A DNA stretch of 14,264 bases from Hyphomicrobiales bacterium (GTDB lineage Bacteria > Pseudomonadota > Alphaproteobacteria > Rhizobiales > HXMU1428-3): positions 1 to 14,264 of the forward strand of contig JAJFHW010000174.1 in NCBI GenBank assembly GCA_021775385.1. The letters run 5' to 3'. The notes below the pieces were generated by a model, which was given only the letters and a program-made list of their open reading frames with translations, was not told where the DNA came from and did no database searches. Of the stretch, positions 13,925 to 14,264 are shown piece after piece (position 1 is the first letter of the stretch; every line of letters begins with the position of its first letter). A program made the position numbers and the translations under genes.

Positions 13925-13939
13925 GGGCATCTAAAGCTT
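13925..13939 (+). repeat. Dispersed hairpin repeat, half copy 9
   Basis: Only the right half, GGGCATCTAAAGCTT, is present; no matching left arm is seen upstream. It is the third unit of this tandem group after imuA. Confidence 0.45.
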
Positions 13940-13971
13940 AAATACAATATGCTATAGATCTAAAACCAGCT

Positions 13972-14046
13972 ACATCCCCTCTTTCCAACTTTGTTTCCCC
14001 CAATCTGAGGACAATGCCCCTGCGTGGAAAGAGGGGATGTTTTTTT
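13972..14046 (+). terminator. Long-stem terminator after imuA (possible small RNA end)
   Basis: The 16 bases ACATCCCCTCTTTCCA (13972-13987) and their exact complement TGGAAAGAGGGGATGT (14025-14040) form a perfect stem, followed by a run of T (14040-14046). The 37-base loop is unusually large and C-rich, with runs of C near its start and end. It lies about 155 bases after the imuA stop and may end the imuA transcript or a separate small RNA. Confidence 0.85.
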
Positions 14047-14075
14047 AGCTTTAATTTTCTTTTTAGGCTCAATAT

Positions 14076-14115
14076 CTTAAAATATATATAAGTTTTAACC
14101 TATATATATTTTAAG
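14076..14115. repeat. 15-bp AT-rich inverted repeat
   Basis: CTTAAAATATATATA (14076-14090) and TATATATATTTTAAG (14101-14115) are exact inverted arms around ten bases. No T-run follows. It could extrude as a cruciform or be a binding site for an AT-preferring protein such as MucR; neither is shown. Confidence 0.5.
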
Positions 14116-14153
14116 GACACGGGCAGGTACTTTAAAACTTCTCACCCCTTATA

Positions 14154-14183
14154 TTGACACAGTTAAATTATTTAACTTATAAA
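14154..14183 (+). promoter_or_regulatory. Sigma70-type promoter with palindromic operator in its spacer
   Basis: TTGACA (14154-14159) and TATAAA (14178-14183) are 18 bases apart. The spacer contains the perfect palindrome GTTAAAT-T-ATTTAAC (14162-14176). It would drive a gene beyond the window end. Confidence 0.6.
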
Positions 14184-14205
14184 GTAGGAATAGCTTTTGA
14201 GAAAA

Positions 14206-14220
14206 CCGGCTTAGAGCCGG
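14206..14220 (+). other. Hairpin downstream of the promoter near the window end
   Basis: CCGGCT and AGCCGG form a 6-bp stem around TAG, followed by ATATTTT. It falls in the first 35 or so bases of the predicted transcript, so it may be a leader hairpin or attenuator. No open frame is identifiable in the remaining bases. Confidence 0.4.
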
Positions 14221-14264
14221 ATATTTTAACAACTAACATATGCTCAATATGAGTATAAGTTAGG

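Noticed and set aside
14162..14176. TTAA...TTAA near the window end as a CtrA box
   Set aside because: The spacing is five bases, not seven; it reads better as a palindromic operator. The same holds for TTAA-N5-TTAA near 2098-2112.
1..14264. tRNA, rRNA, insertion sequence or prophage features
   Set aside because: No cloverleaf, rRNA-like stretch, transposase or integrase frame was seen on either strand.

Overview
This window is a flagellar gene region from an alphaproteobacterium of fairly low G+C content. It follows the Caulobacter-type logic of flagellar and cell-cycle control. The evidence is a SciP (DUF1153) gene, an FlbD-type sigma54 activator directly behind fliF-fliG-fliH-fliN, a TTAA-N7-TTAAC (CtrA-type) box in front of fliF, a Ros/MucR regulator, and alphaproteobacterial LexA boxes (GTTC-N7-GTTC). 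The genus cannot be named from the sequence. All twelve genes lie on the + strand.

Layout: (1) 1-2030 holds the 3' part of fliK (hook-length control) and flgD (hook cap). (2) 2031-2343 is an intergenic region with hairpins and a textbook sigma54 (-24/-12) promoter at 2223-2238. (3) sciP is at 2344-2625, followed by a strong terminator. (4) The fliF promoter region (about 2900-3000) has a CtrA-type box flanked by a perfect 12-bp inverted repeat. (5) fliF-fliG-fliH-fliN-flbD form a tight operon (3080-8338) encoding the MS ring, the rotor/switch parts, the export ATPase regulator and the sigma54 activator of late flagellar genes. (6) 8339-8715 is gene-free but structured, with several hairpins followed by three copies of a repeat. 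(7) flhA (8716-10815) encodes the export gate. (8) A comF-family gene follows (11058-11867). (9) After an AT-rich gap comes mucR (12294-12701) with its own terminator. (10) A LexA-regulated, apparently monocistronic imuA (12910-13815) is next, followed by repeats, a terminator with a 16-bp stem, and a promoter-like segment pointing out of the window.

The genes form a regulatory circuit as well as a structural cluster. A CtrA-type site can start the early fliF operon, whose last gene (flbD) activates sigma54 promoters. One sigma54 promoter lies directly before sciP, whose family represses CtrA targets. MucR is known in Caulobacter to act with SciP in the same cell-cycle module. That this wiring operates here is inference.

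The most unusual signal is a dispersed family of about nine small intergenic elements, all on the + strand. Full copies fold as an outer stem, a constant one-by-four internal loop (G opposite TGAA or TAAA) and an inner stem. The paired bases change together between copies (outer GCGC/GCGC, GTGC/GCAC, GTGCC/GGCAC; inner GTTGC/GCAAC, GATG/CATC), which points to selection on an RNA structure. I do not recognise it as a known family.
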